DNA of 24,783 nt from a virus. The stretch is from positions 1-24,783 of the IMG/VR virus record IMGVR_UViG_3300044631_000150. One strand, given 5' to 3'. Shown here in pieces: positions 1-8,261 of the stretch (position 1 is the stretch's first letter; each line of letters starts with the position of its first letter). Below the pieces are notes generated by a model, which was given only the letters and a program-made list of their open reading frames with translations, was not told the origin of the DNA and searched no databases. The position numbers were made by a program, and so were the translations under genes.

Positions 1-305
1 CCAGAAAGGCCAACAGTAGCCGTTACGTTGGTAAAGGTACCCGCAGCAGGCGTGGTTCCACCAATAACGGTGTTGTTGATGGTTCCGCCCGTCTGAGCCA
101 CACCAGCGACAGTACCACCAGTAATAGCAGCAGCGTTGGCTTCTTGGTTACCCAAGGAACCCACCAGCTTGACAACAGCGGCGCTACTGTCCTTGGTATA
201 AAGTTTCTTGTCAGTTACGTTGACAGCCAACTCGCCCTGCTGCAATGAACCCGCAGAAGGTACAGAAGAGGCTGTGCTACTGTTCTTGGTGATTATCGTT
301 GCCAT
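1..305 (-). CDS. Fibre-like virion protein, N-terminal part only
   Basis: Only the first 101 codons are in the window; the gene runs off the left edge. The start is ATG at 305-303, directly after the stop of the upstream SGNH protein, with a GGAG site about six bases before it. The protein opens MATIITKNSSTASSVPSAGS, then has a short acceptor-like stretch (ELAVNVTDKKLYTKDSS) and Gly/Thr/Ala/Asn-rich low-complexity sequence (GGTVAG, GGTINNTVIGG). This opening, with a GELAVN...DKKLY segment, is common at the start of phage tail-fibre or tail-spike proteins that attach to the virion. The position at the end of the structural block agrees. The receptor-binding part lies outside the window, so specificity cannot be judged. 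Confidence 0.7.
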   Translation of the reverse strand, partial: MATIITKNSSTASSVPSAGSLQQGELAVNVTDKKLYTKDSSAAVVKLVGSLGNQEANAAAITGGTVAGVAQTGGTINNTVIGGTTPAAGTFTNVTATVGLS

Positions 306-3300
306 TTAAGCTCCGTATTTATTTTCGTACCATTGTTGTAACGGGCCTGCTACGTTTCTTGGATATGCAGGCATATAGGCATTGTAGTATCTTTGAATTG
401 CAGCATAGTAGTCCGGGCCAAACTGCGGAGTAGTGCTTCCAAGCATCGTGTCTGAAGGAGGAATGCTACCGATATTAGTCCCACCGCCCATCATACCTGT
501 TCCTGCTGTTCCTGTTCCCAACAAAGTCAATAATTTTAATAAATCGTTTGTTGAAACAAGAGGCTTTGTAGGCTCCGCAACTTTAACCTCAGGAATAGGA
601 ACTTCAAACTTGGGAGGCAGCACCGGAGGAGGAGTTAATATCGGAGTAAACTCATCTTCCACTATTGGTTTTGACTGGACAGTAACCTGCTGCGCCGGTG
701 GAGGAACCACTGTAGGAATCAGACTACCAACCACTTCACGAGGAACCACAGGTGTTTGTTCTGTTGTACCAGTAACAGCAACACTCTGAGAAGGTACTAA
801 ACTACCAATAACACTACCAATAACCGAGGGAGCCTCTGGAGTAGGTGCCAAAGGAGAACTGGTTACGGGAACTGTCTGAGTTGGTACAATCGAGCCTATT
901 GCTGCGCCAACTGTTGTAGGAACTTCTGGTTGTGTAGCAATTGTTTGTCCTGTAACGGGTACTGTTTGCGTCGGTACCAAACTTCCAATAACGCTTCCAA
1001 CTGTTTCTGGTACAGCAGGAGTAGTGGCCATTGTCTGCCCCGTAACCGGAACTGTCTGAACAATATTCGACAACAAACCGCCAACAGCAGCACCGGCAGG
1101 AGCAGAAATTTGTGTTTCCGCCGGAAGTGTTGTTGATTGGACGGGAACTGTTTGCATTGTATCCGACAACAAGCCACCAGTGGCTGCACCAACAGTCTCA
1201 GGAGTGGTTTGAGGACTGATAGTTTGGCCTGCAACAGTTACCTGCTGTCCAGTAGCTGCTGAAATCAAAGCAGCAGCAACTTCTGGAGCAACCTGTTGAA
1301 CAGGAGCTTGTCCAGTTACTTGTACTTGCTGCGTAGCACCTGCAACGCTAACGGGTTGTCCAACAAGACTAGACAACACAGCACTGGCTATGTCTGCTGT
1401 AATGTCTTGTGCAGCGGTAGTAGTCTGTACTTGAACCTGTTGAGCAGGAGCCTGTGCTTGAACGGCTTGAGATGGCGTGATTGCACCGACAACCGCAGCA
1501 GGAGCTGTTACATCAGATTGAGCCGGGGCCGTGGTGGTTTGTACCTGAACCGTTTGGCTTGGGGTTAGTCCTGCCCCAATCGCGGCAGCCGGGGCTGTTG
1601 CTTGCACCTGCGCCGGAGTGGTTGCTCCTTGAACCGTAACGCTTTGAGTGTCCGAAAGAAGGTTCGGTGAGGTCGATTGAGCAGCCGATCCCAACAAACC
1701 TCCAGAAATAGCACCAGCCGCAGAAGGGGCGGCAGTCGCTAACAGACTGGCAGGGTTGGCCCCACCTGTGATCGTAACCATATTAGGAAGACCAGAAGAA
1801 GCCGCGCCAGCTCCACCGACAGAGATGCCAGCGAAATCAGTTGCAATCTGTCTTGCCGTAGCACCAGCCAATGCATCGCCAGCGATCTGTGATGCAGTAA
1901 CAGCCCCGACACCCTGCTCAACCAGAGCGTTCACAATATTAGCTTGAGAGGCTCCAGCACCAGCAAGATCAACAGCAGTATTCGCAGCGGTCTGCGCGGC
2001 AGTTGGGAATAAGGTTTCTATACCAAAAGCGGTCAAGCCACCAAGAGCAGCCGACTTTAGCGCAGACTCTAGATCGCCTGTAACTCCATAAGAAGTAAGT
2101 CCCGCCCCGGTAGCAGCCGCAACAGGCGCACTCAAAAGACCAGCACCAGCAGGGCCAAGAATGCCCCCAATGCCAGCAGCTAATCCAGCCTGAAGCAGTC
2201 GAGTTGCGTTAGATGTTTTGCCGAAGTCGGCGTTGTAGTATTGGGGAACGATCTCTTCCCCTGTCGCGGAATACAGGCCGAGAGTCGCGCCAATCCCACC
2301 AGGATTCATGCGGGTATATTCAATCGACCCGTCAGGATTGAAGCTGTAAACCTCATTACCTCTAACAATCGGATACGCTGCCCCGATTTCGTACGCAGAC
2401 CTAATGTTTGCAGCATCTTCAGGCGTAACTAGCGATTGCAGATCAAGCCTGTTTGCTTGGGGCATCGGCTCACTTATGATTGCAGCACCTTGTGGTGTCT
2501 GCATAGTGGCTTGTTGCTCAATAGCTGCCGGAGTTGTGTTTCTTACATCCGCAGCAATCCTCTTTAGAGCATTCCAGTCCTGGTCGCTCTCTGCCCTAGC
2601 AGCGGTGCGAATCTGTGCGTCTGTGTAGCCTTGAGAGATAAAATCGTTGTATAGCCGACCCTTCTCTTCGTTTGACAGCGAATCAACATTCGGAGGAAGC
2701 TGTGGAACACGAGCCTCTGCAATCACATTCTTAGCAGCAATGTCCTCAGAGATAGCATCTGCCATCTTCTTGCCGAAGTCTGCGTTAGTGTGAACCCCGT
2801 CCAGAAGATCACCAGTGCCAGCAGAGGTTGCTTGACGAACATCAGTAAAAGAAAGGCCGTTAGACTCTGCCAGTTGTCTTAGTCCGTCATTAATCTGGTT
2901 TGCGCGCTGTTCTGCGGCAGGATCAATGTATCCAGCAATATTTCCAGTTTTGGAGTTCTGAGCGCCATACAACTCAGACACGCCCACAATAATCGGTGTT
3001 ACGCCGTTCGCCCTAGCAATGTCCACCATCTGCTGAACACTTTGCAAGGTGATGGCCGGGTCTTGATTTTTAATAGCATCAGCAGCGCCGTAACGGATAA
3101 TTGCGTACTGCGGCCTGTTTTGTTCGATGTAAGACTGGAAAGCACCAAACTTAGCGCCACCAGCAAGAGCCTCGTTAGATGTTTCTCCGCCAGTCGCAAG
3201 GTTCTGAACCTGAATCCCGAGGTTGTTTGCAATTACATCAGCGACTGAACTTCCGTACTTAGTATCTGGTGTTCCGTCTGGATTATATCCAACATACTCA

Positions 3301-3419
3301 CTCATTGAGTCACCAAACAGCACAGCCTGTGGAACTAAAGATTGTGTGCTTTCGCCAAAAGGAAACAAAGAATCGGCGTTAAATTCTAATTCGTCTTCAG
3401 TCATTAAACGAGTTGCCAT
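306..3419 (-). CDS. Large virion protein with N-terminal SGNH/GDSL hydrolase domain and repeat stalk
   Basis: 1037 aa. Residues about 30-230 form an SGNH/GDSL hydrolase domain. Block I is VLFGDS with nucleophile Ser38, block II is the glycine in LATGGE (about 77), and block V is DGVH with Asp207 and His210. Block III reads RYGAAD, so the usual Asn of G-x-N-D is Ala112 or Ala113. Families of this fold deacetylate or de-esterify carbohydrates, and in a virion they may act on host surface polysaccharide. Residues about 340-560 include Gly/Ala-rich hydrophobic stretches (for example AAGIGGILGPAGAGLLSAP). A Thr/Val/Pro/Gln-rich stalk with 30-residue repeats follows, and then a Tyr-rich tail ending YENKYGA. 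An AAGGA site precedes the ATG, and the start overlaps the upstream stop (TAATG). It is probably a tail fibre or appendage protein. Catalytic activity is an inference. Confidence 0.8.
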   Translation of the reverse strand: MATRLMTEDELEFNADSLFPFGESTQSLVPQAVLFGDSMSEYVGYNPDGTPDTKYGSSVADVIANNLGIQVQNLATGGETSNEALAGGAKFGAFQSYIEQNRPQYAIIRYGAADAIKNQDPAITLQSVQQMVDIARANGVTPIIVGVSELYGAQNSKTGNIAGYIDPAAEQRANQINDGLRQLAESNGLSFTDVRQATSAGTGDLLDGVHTNADFGKKMADAISEDIAAKNVIAEARVPQLPPNVDSLSNEEKGRLYNDFISQGYTDAQIRTAARAESDQDWNALKRIAADVRNTTPAAIEQQATMQTPQGAAIISEPMPQANRLDLQSLVTPEDAANIRSAYEIGAAYPIVRGNEVYSFNPDGSIEYTRMNPGGIGATLGLYSATGEEIVPQYYNADFGKTSNATRLLQAGLAAGIGGILGPAGAGLLSAPVAAATGAGLTSYGVTGDLESALKSAALGGLTAFGIETLFPTAAQTAANTAVDLAGAGASQANIVNALVEQGVGAVTASQIAGDALAGATARQIATDFAGISVGGAGAASSGLPNMVTITGGANPASLLATAAPSAAGAISGGLLGSAAQSTSPNLLSDTQSVTVQGATTPAQVQATAPAAAIGAGLTPSQTVQVQTTTAPAQSDVTAPAAVVGAITPSQAVQAQAPAQQVQVQTTTAAQDITADIASAVLSSLVGQPVSVAGATQQVQVTGQAPVQQVAPEVAAALISAATGQQVTVAGQTISPQTTPETVGAATGGLLSDTMQTVPVQSTTLPAETQISAPAGAAVGGLLSNIVQTVPVTGQTMATTPAVPETVGSVIGSLVPTQTVPVTGQTIATQPEVPTTVGAAIGSIVPTQTVPVTSSPLAPTPEAPSVIGSVIGSLVPSQSVAVTGTTEQTPVVPREVVGSLIPTVVPPPAQQVTVQSKPIVEDEFTPILTPPPVLPPKFEVPIPEVKVAEPTKPLVSTNDLLKLLTLLGTGTAGTGMMGGGTNIGSIPPSDTMLGSTTPQFGPDYYAAIQRYYNAYMPAYPRNVAGPLQQWYENKYGA
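711..1247 (-). repeat. 30-residue (90-bp) tandem repeats in the stalk of the SGNH protein
   Basis: Three 30-codon units run on the minus strand from 1058 to 789. Each has the pattern QTVPVT..., a short Thr/Pro linker, and then VGS.IGSLVPT. A 26-codon fourth unit covers 788-711. Two looser units of 32 and 31 codons lie upstream, at 1154-1059 and 1247-1155. Conservation is greatest in the QTVPVTGQT core. This looks like a beta-rich or elongated stalk of variable length. Copy number could change by recombination between units. Confidence 0.75.
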
Positions 3420-3748
3420 TATGCTTTCCTTATGACTTCAAAAGTGTTGATCGTGCTCATGCTTGAGGCTGATTCCGACTCTACTCTAATTTCATCGCCT
3501 TCTTCTAAGACAATATAAGCACCTTCGTTAAACTTAAGGAACTGTGTTGGGCTTAGAAGGTAACCGTCTAATACTTTAATCTCTACATTGGTGCTCTTGT
3601 CGTACCAGAACACATCAATGGTTTTGTTGTTGCCCGTGTGGTTCACTATATAACACAAGTTCCACAGAGCATAATAACCCGTAGGAACAGTGTAAACAGT
3701 GGTCTTTGTCGCGGCTGTTAGGTTGTTACCTACGGATACTTGTCTCAT
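3419..3748 (-). CDS. Small beta-rich virion-associated protein (unknown)
   Basis: 109 aa, beginning MRQVSVGNNLTAATKTTVYT. The sequence alternates short hydrophobic and polar segments (TVYTVPTGYYALWNLCYIV, AYIVLEEGDEIRVES), as expected of a beta sandwich, with no catalytic motif. Similar small proteins in podovirus structural blocks are decoration, head-fibre or neck components, but I cannot assign one. It is translationally coupled at both ends: its ATG overlaps the upstream stop (ATGA) and its TAA overlaps the ATG of the SGNH protein (TAATG). That suggests the three products are made together. Confidence 0.75.
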   Translation of the reverse strand: MRQVSVGNNLTAATKTTVYTVPTGYYALWNLCYIVNHTGNNKTIDVFWYDKSTNVEIKVLDGYLLSPTQFLKFNEGAYIVLEEGDEIRVESESASSMSTINTFEVIRKA

Positions 3749-3912
3749 TCTTCGTCTTTCTTAGCAGGACGACCACGCTTAGGCGCAGATTCTTCTTCTT
3801 TGACTTCTTCTTCGTCTACTTTAACATAGTCAGGATGCGTCAGCATTGCCTTGATGTCGTGCTCAAACTCAAACGAATAGATAGAACCGGAATATTTGCA
3901 CATGAATTTCAT
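3745..3912 (-). CDS. 55-aa acidic protein with AT-hook-like tail
   Basis: Starts MKFMCKYSGSIYSFEFEHDI with GGAG seven bases before the ATG. It contains an HDIKAMLTHPDY segment, an acidic run (VDEEEVKEEE), and a basic PKRGRPAKK tail. GRP flanked by basic residues is the AT-hook core, a minor-groove DNA-binding element, though here it may simply be a basic tail. The stop overlaps the next start by four bases (ATGA). It lies just after the capsid gene's terminator, so its mRNA depends on read-through or on a promoter I cannot see. Function unknown. Confidence 0.7.
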   Translation of the reverse strand: MKFMCKYSGSIYSFEFEHDIKAMLTHPDYVKVDEEEVKEEESAPKRGRPAKKDEE

Positions 3913-3928
3913 TCAATTCTCCAATGAC

Positions 3929-3960
3929 AAAAAGGGAAGACCCCCGTAGGAGTCCTCCCT
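3929..3960 (-). terminator. Rho-independent terminator after the capsid gene
   Basis: Read on the minus strand, AGGGAGGAC pairs with GTCTTCCCT (one G-U pair) across a loop of about ten bases and runs into TTTTT. It begins about ten bases after the capsid stop and ends just before the 55-aa gene. It probably reduces rather than abolishes transcription into the downstream fibre genes, a common way to make capsid mRNA dominate. Confidence 0.75.
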
Positions 3961-3970
3961 AGTTGTTTAC

Positions 3971-4894
3971 TTAGGCCGGAACAGCCAGAGCAACAGCAGC
4001 GCCGTCGCGCAGTTCGTCGCAGCCAAACAGAACGTCAGCCGTGAACAGCGTACCGAGGTACTCTTGCTTGTACTGGGTCTGGGTACGAACACCCATCTGC
4101 TCAACCAGAACAGCGAAGTCCTTGTGAGCCAGCAAGCAGATCCGGGTAGCCGTAGAGCCAGAGGTCGTGTCAGCATTAGAGGTCACGAACACGGGGATGC
4201 CGTACACGTTGCCGATTTCGCCGTTACGGATGGTGTTGTTACCGCCTTGCTCGCCCACGAAAGCCTGCTCGGTGAAACGAGCAATGCCCATCAGGGTGTT
4301 ACGGGTAGACGGGGGAACGATCAGGAAACGACCGTCCATCGGCACATCCTGGTCGTCAAGACGCTGGATCGAACGACGGATAGCGGCGTCGGTCAGAGCG
4401 CCAGAACCCGTGTTAGCACCGGCGTTGTAAGCCGTCGTGCCGTCAGCACCAGAGAAAGCACCGCTGTAAGCAGCCGTACCGCCACCGCCTTGAACCTTGC
4501 GGCCCAGACGGATCAGGGTCGTGTCCACTTGACGGCCCAGAGCGTAGCCAGCATCGTCCGTGTAGAACTGACGCAGCGACGACAGGGCTTGGGCTTCCAC
4601 GATGTCTTCGATCAGACGCGAGTATTCCCAGTGTTGGTCGATAGCAACCGTCTTCTCGCCTTCGGTAGCGGCGATCAGGGTCACTTGGCTGCCAGCGGCC
4701 TTGGCCGAAGCATCACCACGGGTGGGGGCGGGAATGTGAACGGTGTCACCCTTCTTGCCCTTGAAGTTCATCTTCTTGATGAGGTTAGCGGCAACAAGAG
4801 ACTTCTTGTAAGCAGCAACGATCTCATCACTCCATACCTCCGGAATGAAGGTAGCAGCGGTGGTAACGGTAACGTTATTAGTACCTAAAGGCAT
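3971..4894 (-). CDS. Major capsid protein
   Basis: 307 aa, starting MPLGTNNVTVTTAATFIPEV after an AGGAG site six bases upstream. The N-terminal ATFIPEVWSDEIVAAYKKSLV segment and the following KGKKGDTVHIPAPTRG are typical of HK97-fold capsid proteins of the T7-like/podovirus group. So are the ALSSLRQFYTDDAGYALGRQVD helix and the VYGIPVFVTSN strand. It follows the scaffold gene directly and is followed by a strong terminator, the usual arrangement for the most abundant virion protein. Length and order fit capsid. The assignment rests on recognised motifs and position, not on an alignment. Confidence 0.9.
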   Translation of the reverse strand: MPLGTNNVTVTTAATFIPEVWSDEIVAAYKKSLVAANLIKKMNFKGKKGDTVHIPAPTRGDASAKAAGSQVTLIAATEGEKTVAIDQHWEYSRLIEDIVEAQALSSLRQFYTDDAGYALGRQVDTTLIRLGRKVQGGGGTAAYSGAFSGADGTTAYNAGANTGSGALTDAAIRRSIQRLDDQDVPMDGRFLIVPPSTRNTLMGIARFTEQAFVGEQGGNNTIRNGEIGNVYGIPVFVTSNADTTSGSTATRICLLAHKDFAVLVEQMGVRTQTQYKQEYLGTLFTADVLFGCDELRDGAAVALAVPA

Positions 4895-4917
4895 TTGATT
4901 CTCCTAAAACAAGTTAT

Positions 4918-5685
4918 TTATTTAACCCGCCCTTCAGAGTACGCAGCCATGATTTCAGGTTGTAAGGCTTCGTAACGGGCAGGGTCTGTCATGCGTAGCC
5001 GGATAAGGTCGGCACGGCGATAAACTTTCTTAGAAGACTCCCCGGTTCCACTTACATCCACAGCAGCGGCTTTCATCTCGGTCTGTCGAACTTCCTTAGC
5101 AGCCGTAACCGCTTCGTTAGTACGAGTGCCTTTGATAGCCTTGAAGGTAGAAATCAACTCATCAGCAGCGTTAAAGTCGTACTGTGCATCAGCCAGTGCG
5201 TACATGTTCACGCGCATCGGAGAAGATTTAACCCACGCTGCAAACTCAGGGTCTTGAACCACATTAGCAAAGTCCGGATGCTTCTTAGCCAGTGCTGCTT
5301 GCGTCTGTAATTGACGCATTTGCGTAGCAGCTTGCTTGGCAGCTAAAACATCAGGATGACTTGCTACAGCCTTTTGAACGGCTAACTTGGGGTCTTCAAA
5401 AAAGTCTAATTCGTTTTCTACTTCTGGAGGCTTCTCTTTCTTCTGAGAGAGTTGTTGCTTCAGTAGCTCATCAGCTAATCGTCGAACCTCACCAACCTCC
5501 TGTGCCTGACGACCAATGAGCTTTTCAGCCTCTTGGTGCATCGTCACAATCTCCTCAAGACTCTTACCCTTGTACTTATCGGGAATCTTGGGAGCTTCTG
5601 GTGCAGCGGCTGCTTGAGCCTGCTGTTGTTCAACTGCCTCTAATTCGCTTTGCTGAGACATGTCTTCATTTTCAATAAGAGCCAT
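4918..5685 (-). CDS. Capsid scaffolding / assembly protein
   Basis: 255 aa, very rich in Gln, Glu, Ala and Lys, and mostly predicted helical. After an acidic Gln/Ala-rich N-terminus it has the block KIPDKYKGKSLEEIVTMHQE (about 33-52) and coiled-coil heptads (AEKLIGRQAQEVGEVRRLAD). This layout is frequent in phage scaffolds. The C-terminus is basic (YRRADLIRLRMTDPARYEAL), as expected for a capsid-binding helix-turn-helix. It sits immediately before the capsid gene with a 23-base gap. It would guide prohead assembly and leave before packaging. The reading GGAAAGGTTAGGT precedes the ATG. Confidence 0.87.
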   Translation of the reverse strand: MALIENEDMSQQSELEAVEQQQAQAAAAPEAPKIPDKYKGKSLEEIVTMHQEAEKLIGRQAQEVGEVRRLADELLKQQLSQKKEKPPEVENELDFFEDPKLAVQKAVASHPDVLAAKQAATQMRQLQTQAALAKKHPDFANVVQDPEFAAWVKSSPMRVNMYALADAQYDFNAADELISTFKAIKGTRTNEAVTAAKEVRQTEMKAAAVDVSGTGESSKKVYRRADLIRLRMTDPARYEALQPEIMAAYSEGRVK

Positions 5686-5736
5686 ACCTAACCTTTCCTG
5701 CCCATACGGGTTCTAGGATAATCTAATGCAAGCGGG

Positions 5737-5979
5737 TTATTCGCCGTGAGAGGCGGCCTTCTTGCGTTCTTGTTGCTGTTTCTCCACCCTCACACGCTCC
5801 CATCGGCTGTAAGCACCAGGGAAAGCCCCGGTAATGCCTTCTAGGTTCACGCGAGGGGCAGAAACAACGCGAGTAGCGGTAGTGTCACAGTGGATGCACT
5901 TCACGCTACGGATACCATCGTCAATCAGTTTCTCAAACGAGTGCCCGTTTTCACAGACGAATTCAAACATTCGTTTCAT
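5737..5979 (-). CDS. FmdB-type zinc-ribbon protein
   Basis: 80 aa. It starts MKRMFEFVCENGHSFEKLID, where Cys9 and His13 make the first knuckle, and continues VKCIHCDTTATRVVSAP, where Cys27 and Cys30 make the second. This is the N-terminal layout of FmdB-family (Zn_ribbon_8) proteins, which are common and uncharacterised in phage structural blocks. The rest is a basic, Gln/Lys-rich tail (EKQQQERKKAASHGE). It is coupled to the upstream gene by a four-base ATGA overlap and precedes the scaffold gene. Its role in assembly or regulation is unknown. Confidence 0.8.
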   Translation of the reverse strand: MKRMFEFVCENGHSFEKLIDDGIRSVKCIHCDTTATRVVSAPRVNLEGITGAFPGAYSRWERVRVEKQQQERKKAASHGE

Positions 5980-6212
5980 TCTTCTTCCTCCAACTGCTTA
6001 AAGACTTCCTCGCAGGTTTGCTTGCGTCGTAAGATTAGTTCAAGAATGTCCAACTGGCCTTTCCGGAAGTAAAGGTCTTGTGTGTCCGTTACCAGTGATA
6101 AATCGTTGATGCTATCTTTTAATCGTTGCAAGTCTTCTACTAAGTCAGTCCATCCGGGTTGGATGAAGAGAGTAAACTGATTCTCGTAATACTGTTGTAA
6201 GGATTGTTCCAT
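5976..6212 (-). CDS. Small helical protein, unknown
   Basis: 78 aa, MEQSLQQYYENQFTLFIQPG..., with a long amphipathic helical C-terminus (DTQDLYFRKGQLDILELILR) ending in an acidic QLEEEE. The segment FRKGQLDILELIL followed by a helix recurs in small phage proteins near the portal gene, but no function is established. It is the first gene after the internal promoter at 6243-6271; an AGGA site lies seven bases before its ATG. It heads the portal-downstream transcript that carries zinc ribbon, scaffold and capsid. Confidence 0.78.
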   Translation of the reverse strand: MEQSLQQYYENQFTLFIQPGWTDLVEDLQRLKDSINDLSLVTDTQDLYFRKGQLDILELILRRKQTCEEVFKQLEEEE

Positions 6213-6242
6213 GAAGGAGTCCTATAAAGTTCATAATAGTAT

Positions 6243-6271
6243 ATTATACCAAACTTTTACACTTTTGTCAA
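6243..6271 (-). promoter_or_regulatory. Consensus sigma70 promoter for the capsid operon
   Basis: On the minus strand TTGACA (6271-6266) is followed by exactly 17 bases and then TATAAT (6248-6243). Both hexamers match the bacterial housekeeping consensus perfectly. Transcription would start near 6236, giving a leader of about 24 bases before the 78-aa gene. It lies in the only gap in this part of the block, straight after the portal stop, and would boost zinc ribbon, scaffold and capsid expression using host RNA polymerase. It shares an ACTTGACAAA upstream half and a TATAATA...ACTAT downstream half with the promoter at 10581-10609. Confidence 0.88.
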
Positions 6272-6278
6272 GTACTTT

Positions 6279-8261
6279 TTACTGTTTTCTTGACATTTGT
6301 GCTAAAGCAATGCGTTCGTTGCTGTCAATGTCCTTCTCTTTGAGCGCAATCTCGGCTAATTTCACCCGACGGGCAAAGTCAGCAGACTCGTCGTTCTCAT
6401 TAAGGTTGTTAGACAGGGCAGCGATGAGCTTGGCTTGAGCCAGTTGCGGCGTAACTTGAGCTTCAACAGCGGCCTTCTGAGCCTCTGCCTGCTCCCGTGC
6501 TGCCTTAGCCTGGGATTCCTGCAACTGAGCCTGCACCAGAGCCATCTGAGCCTGTTGCTGCTGCATTGCAGCCTCTTGAGCCTGCGGATTGGGCTGAGAC
6601 ATCTGCTCCAGAGCCGCCAGAAGGTCACCACGGTTGCTCAGACTGCTGTTCTGGAGGATTCCACGCAGAATCAGAGGCAGAACAGGCGTATCCGGGCCTA
6701 AAGTCTGCAACAGGGCAATCATTTGCTGCTGTTCAAACTCACGGGCAAGGATGCCAAGCGAAGCAGTTGGTACAAACGTCATATCCACCGTCGGATAACG
6801 GTCAGGATCGAACTGCATGTAGCGGAAAGCAGCCTTGTTGATGAACGGAATCATGAAATCTTCTTGGAAGTTCGTCAGCGTACGCTTGTACTTCTTGATA
6901 ATTCCAGCCATCGCCATGCTCATACCGCCTGCGCCAGCGTCACGGGGCACATTGGAGGGCATTCCTGCGCTGTCAACGGTTCCAGTGGCCTGTAACAGCA
7001 TCCGCTCAAAGTTCTGAGCCGCATTCACGGCATTGCCGTCGGTTTGACCGAACTTGAACGGGAACAGAATCTCGCCAGGGTTGCCGTTGGTGAGGATAGC
7101 CTTACCGGGTTTAACCTCAAACTTGGCTCCACGAGGCAGGCGCGTAGCGTCCATCGCAATCATGGGTGCCGTTGTAAGGGCCAGAGAGTCCATATGGGCG
7201 CGTAATTGCCCATCAATGGCTTTCTGCATGTTGTAAGCCTTTTCAACCGTGCCACGGCCCCAGAAACGGCCAGGAACGGTGTCATCTTGGTAAGCCACCA
7301 CAGGCCGATCCTTCATCATGTAAGGATTTTCTTCGGCTTTGAGCAGCATACTGTCGTTGGCAATCACGACAATGGCTTCAACTAGGTTGGCATACTTGTC
7401 ACCGACAGAGTTTTCAGGGAAAATCTCTTCGTATTCTTCCTCTTCGTTTTGAGACAGGTACTCTTTGGGAACCAAACCGTAGTATGTGACCAGCTTTACC
7501 TTGTCGTCTTGGAACTGTTTCGGGTCTTGAGTAGGCTCAAGCTCCTGATCTTCGTATCCGGTAGTGATGTCTACCTTCTTGTAGATACCGTTTTCGATAC
7601 CTTCAACGATCTTGTGGACAGAGACATACTTCTCAATGGCCACACCGAGGGCTTCTTCGATGCTTTCAGCGTTCGGATCAATCAGGAAGTTCTTAGGATT
7701 GACCGGCTTGAGCTTGATAGCTACACGCTCTTGCTCTTGAACGCCGATAGCAGCCGCATCCGTGACACCGGGAATGGCCTGAGTAGCAGGAATGTACTCC
7801 ATCTCGGACTTGACCACGATTTCACCGATGCCGGTGCCGTAGATTTCTGCCATCAATTCGATGTGATCGACAGACTTCTTGATCTTGTCCTTCTTGAAGT
7901 CCTCCATCAACTGCTTGCGAAGGGCTTCAATGTCCAGCGGGGAGCCGTCAACATCACGAACATCATCCTCGATGTCGAAGAAGTCTCCGTTACCGAAGAT
8001 AGCCTCTACAATCTCAGCGTGACGAGTCTCTACCGCTTGTTGGGTGGCTGGACTGATGATGCGAGAGCGTTCCGAATCACGAGTGCGATCATTTGAATCC
8101 CACTGCCCACGAAAGATACGCTCATACTCAAGCCAAGAATCTAGGTAGTTGGCATCACGATGGTCACGCCACCGCATGATATGGTCGGTAATCCAAGCCG
8201 TGAGTTCTTTCTCGTTCTCTGTCGGCTCCTCAAACTCTTCCTTCTTGTTATCGTATTCCAT
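6279..8261 (-). CDS. Portal (head-tail connector) protein
   Basis: 660 aa from the ATG at 8261, MEYDNKKEEFEEPTENEKEL. This start forms a TGATG overlap with the upstream stop and has AAGGA nine bases ahead, so I prefer it to an in-frame TTG at 8285. The N-terminal pattern is typical of podovirus portals: DHIMRWRDHRDANYLDSWLE, then FRGQW and SRIISPATQQAVETRHAEI. The middle contains a wing/stem-like region with PRDAGAGGMSMAMAGI. The last 110 residues are a Gln/Ala-rich coiled coil (MQQQQAQMALVQAQLQESQA). It would form the dodecameric DNA entry channel and terminase dock. Gene order terminase-portal-scaffold-capsid supports the call. Confidence 0.87.
   Translation of the reverse strand: MEYDNKKEEFEEPTENEKELTAWITDHIMRWRDHRDANYLDSWLEYERIFRGQWDSNDRTRDSERSRIISPATQQAVETRHAEIVEAIFGNGDFFDIEDDVRDVDGSPLDIEALRKQLMEDFKKDKIKKSVDHIELMAEIYGTGIGEIVVKSEMEYIPATQAIPGVTDAAAIGVQEQERVAIKLKPVNPKNFLIDPNAESIEEALGVAIEKYVSVHKIVEGIENGIYKKVDITTGYEDQELEPTQDPKQFQDDKVKLVTYYGLVPKEYLSQNEEEEYEEIFPENSVGDKYANLVEAIVVIANDSMLLKAEENPYMMKDRPVVAYQDDTVPGRFWGRGTVEKAYNMQKAIDGQLRAHMDSLALTTAPMIAMDATRLPRGAKFEVKPGKAILTNGNPGEILFPFKFGQTDGNAVNAAQNFERMLLQATGTVDSAGMPSNVPRDAGAGGMSMAMAGIIKKYKRTLTNFQEDFMIPFINKAAFRYMQFDPDRYPTVDMTFVPTASLGILAREFEQQQMIALLQTLGPDTPVLPLILRGILQNSSLSNRGDLLAALEQMSQPNPQAQEAAMQQQQAQMALVQAQLQESQAKAAREQAEAQKAAVEAQVTPQLAQAKLIAALSNNLNENDESADFARRVKLAEIALKEKDIDSNERIALAQMSRKQ

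Noticed and set aside
4064-4888. 274-codon plus-strand open frame opposite the capsid gene
   Set aside because: Shadow of the strongly codon-biased capsid gene, with repetitive Thr/Gly/Arg composition and no ribosome site.
7449-8096. 215-codon plus-strand open frame opposite the portal gene
   Set aside because: Antisense shadow of a well-supported portal gene, with no recognisable motif.
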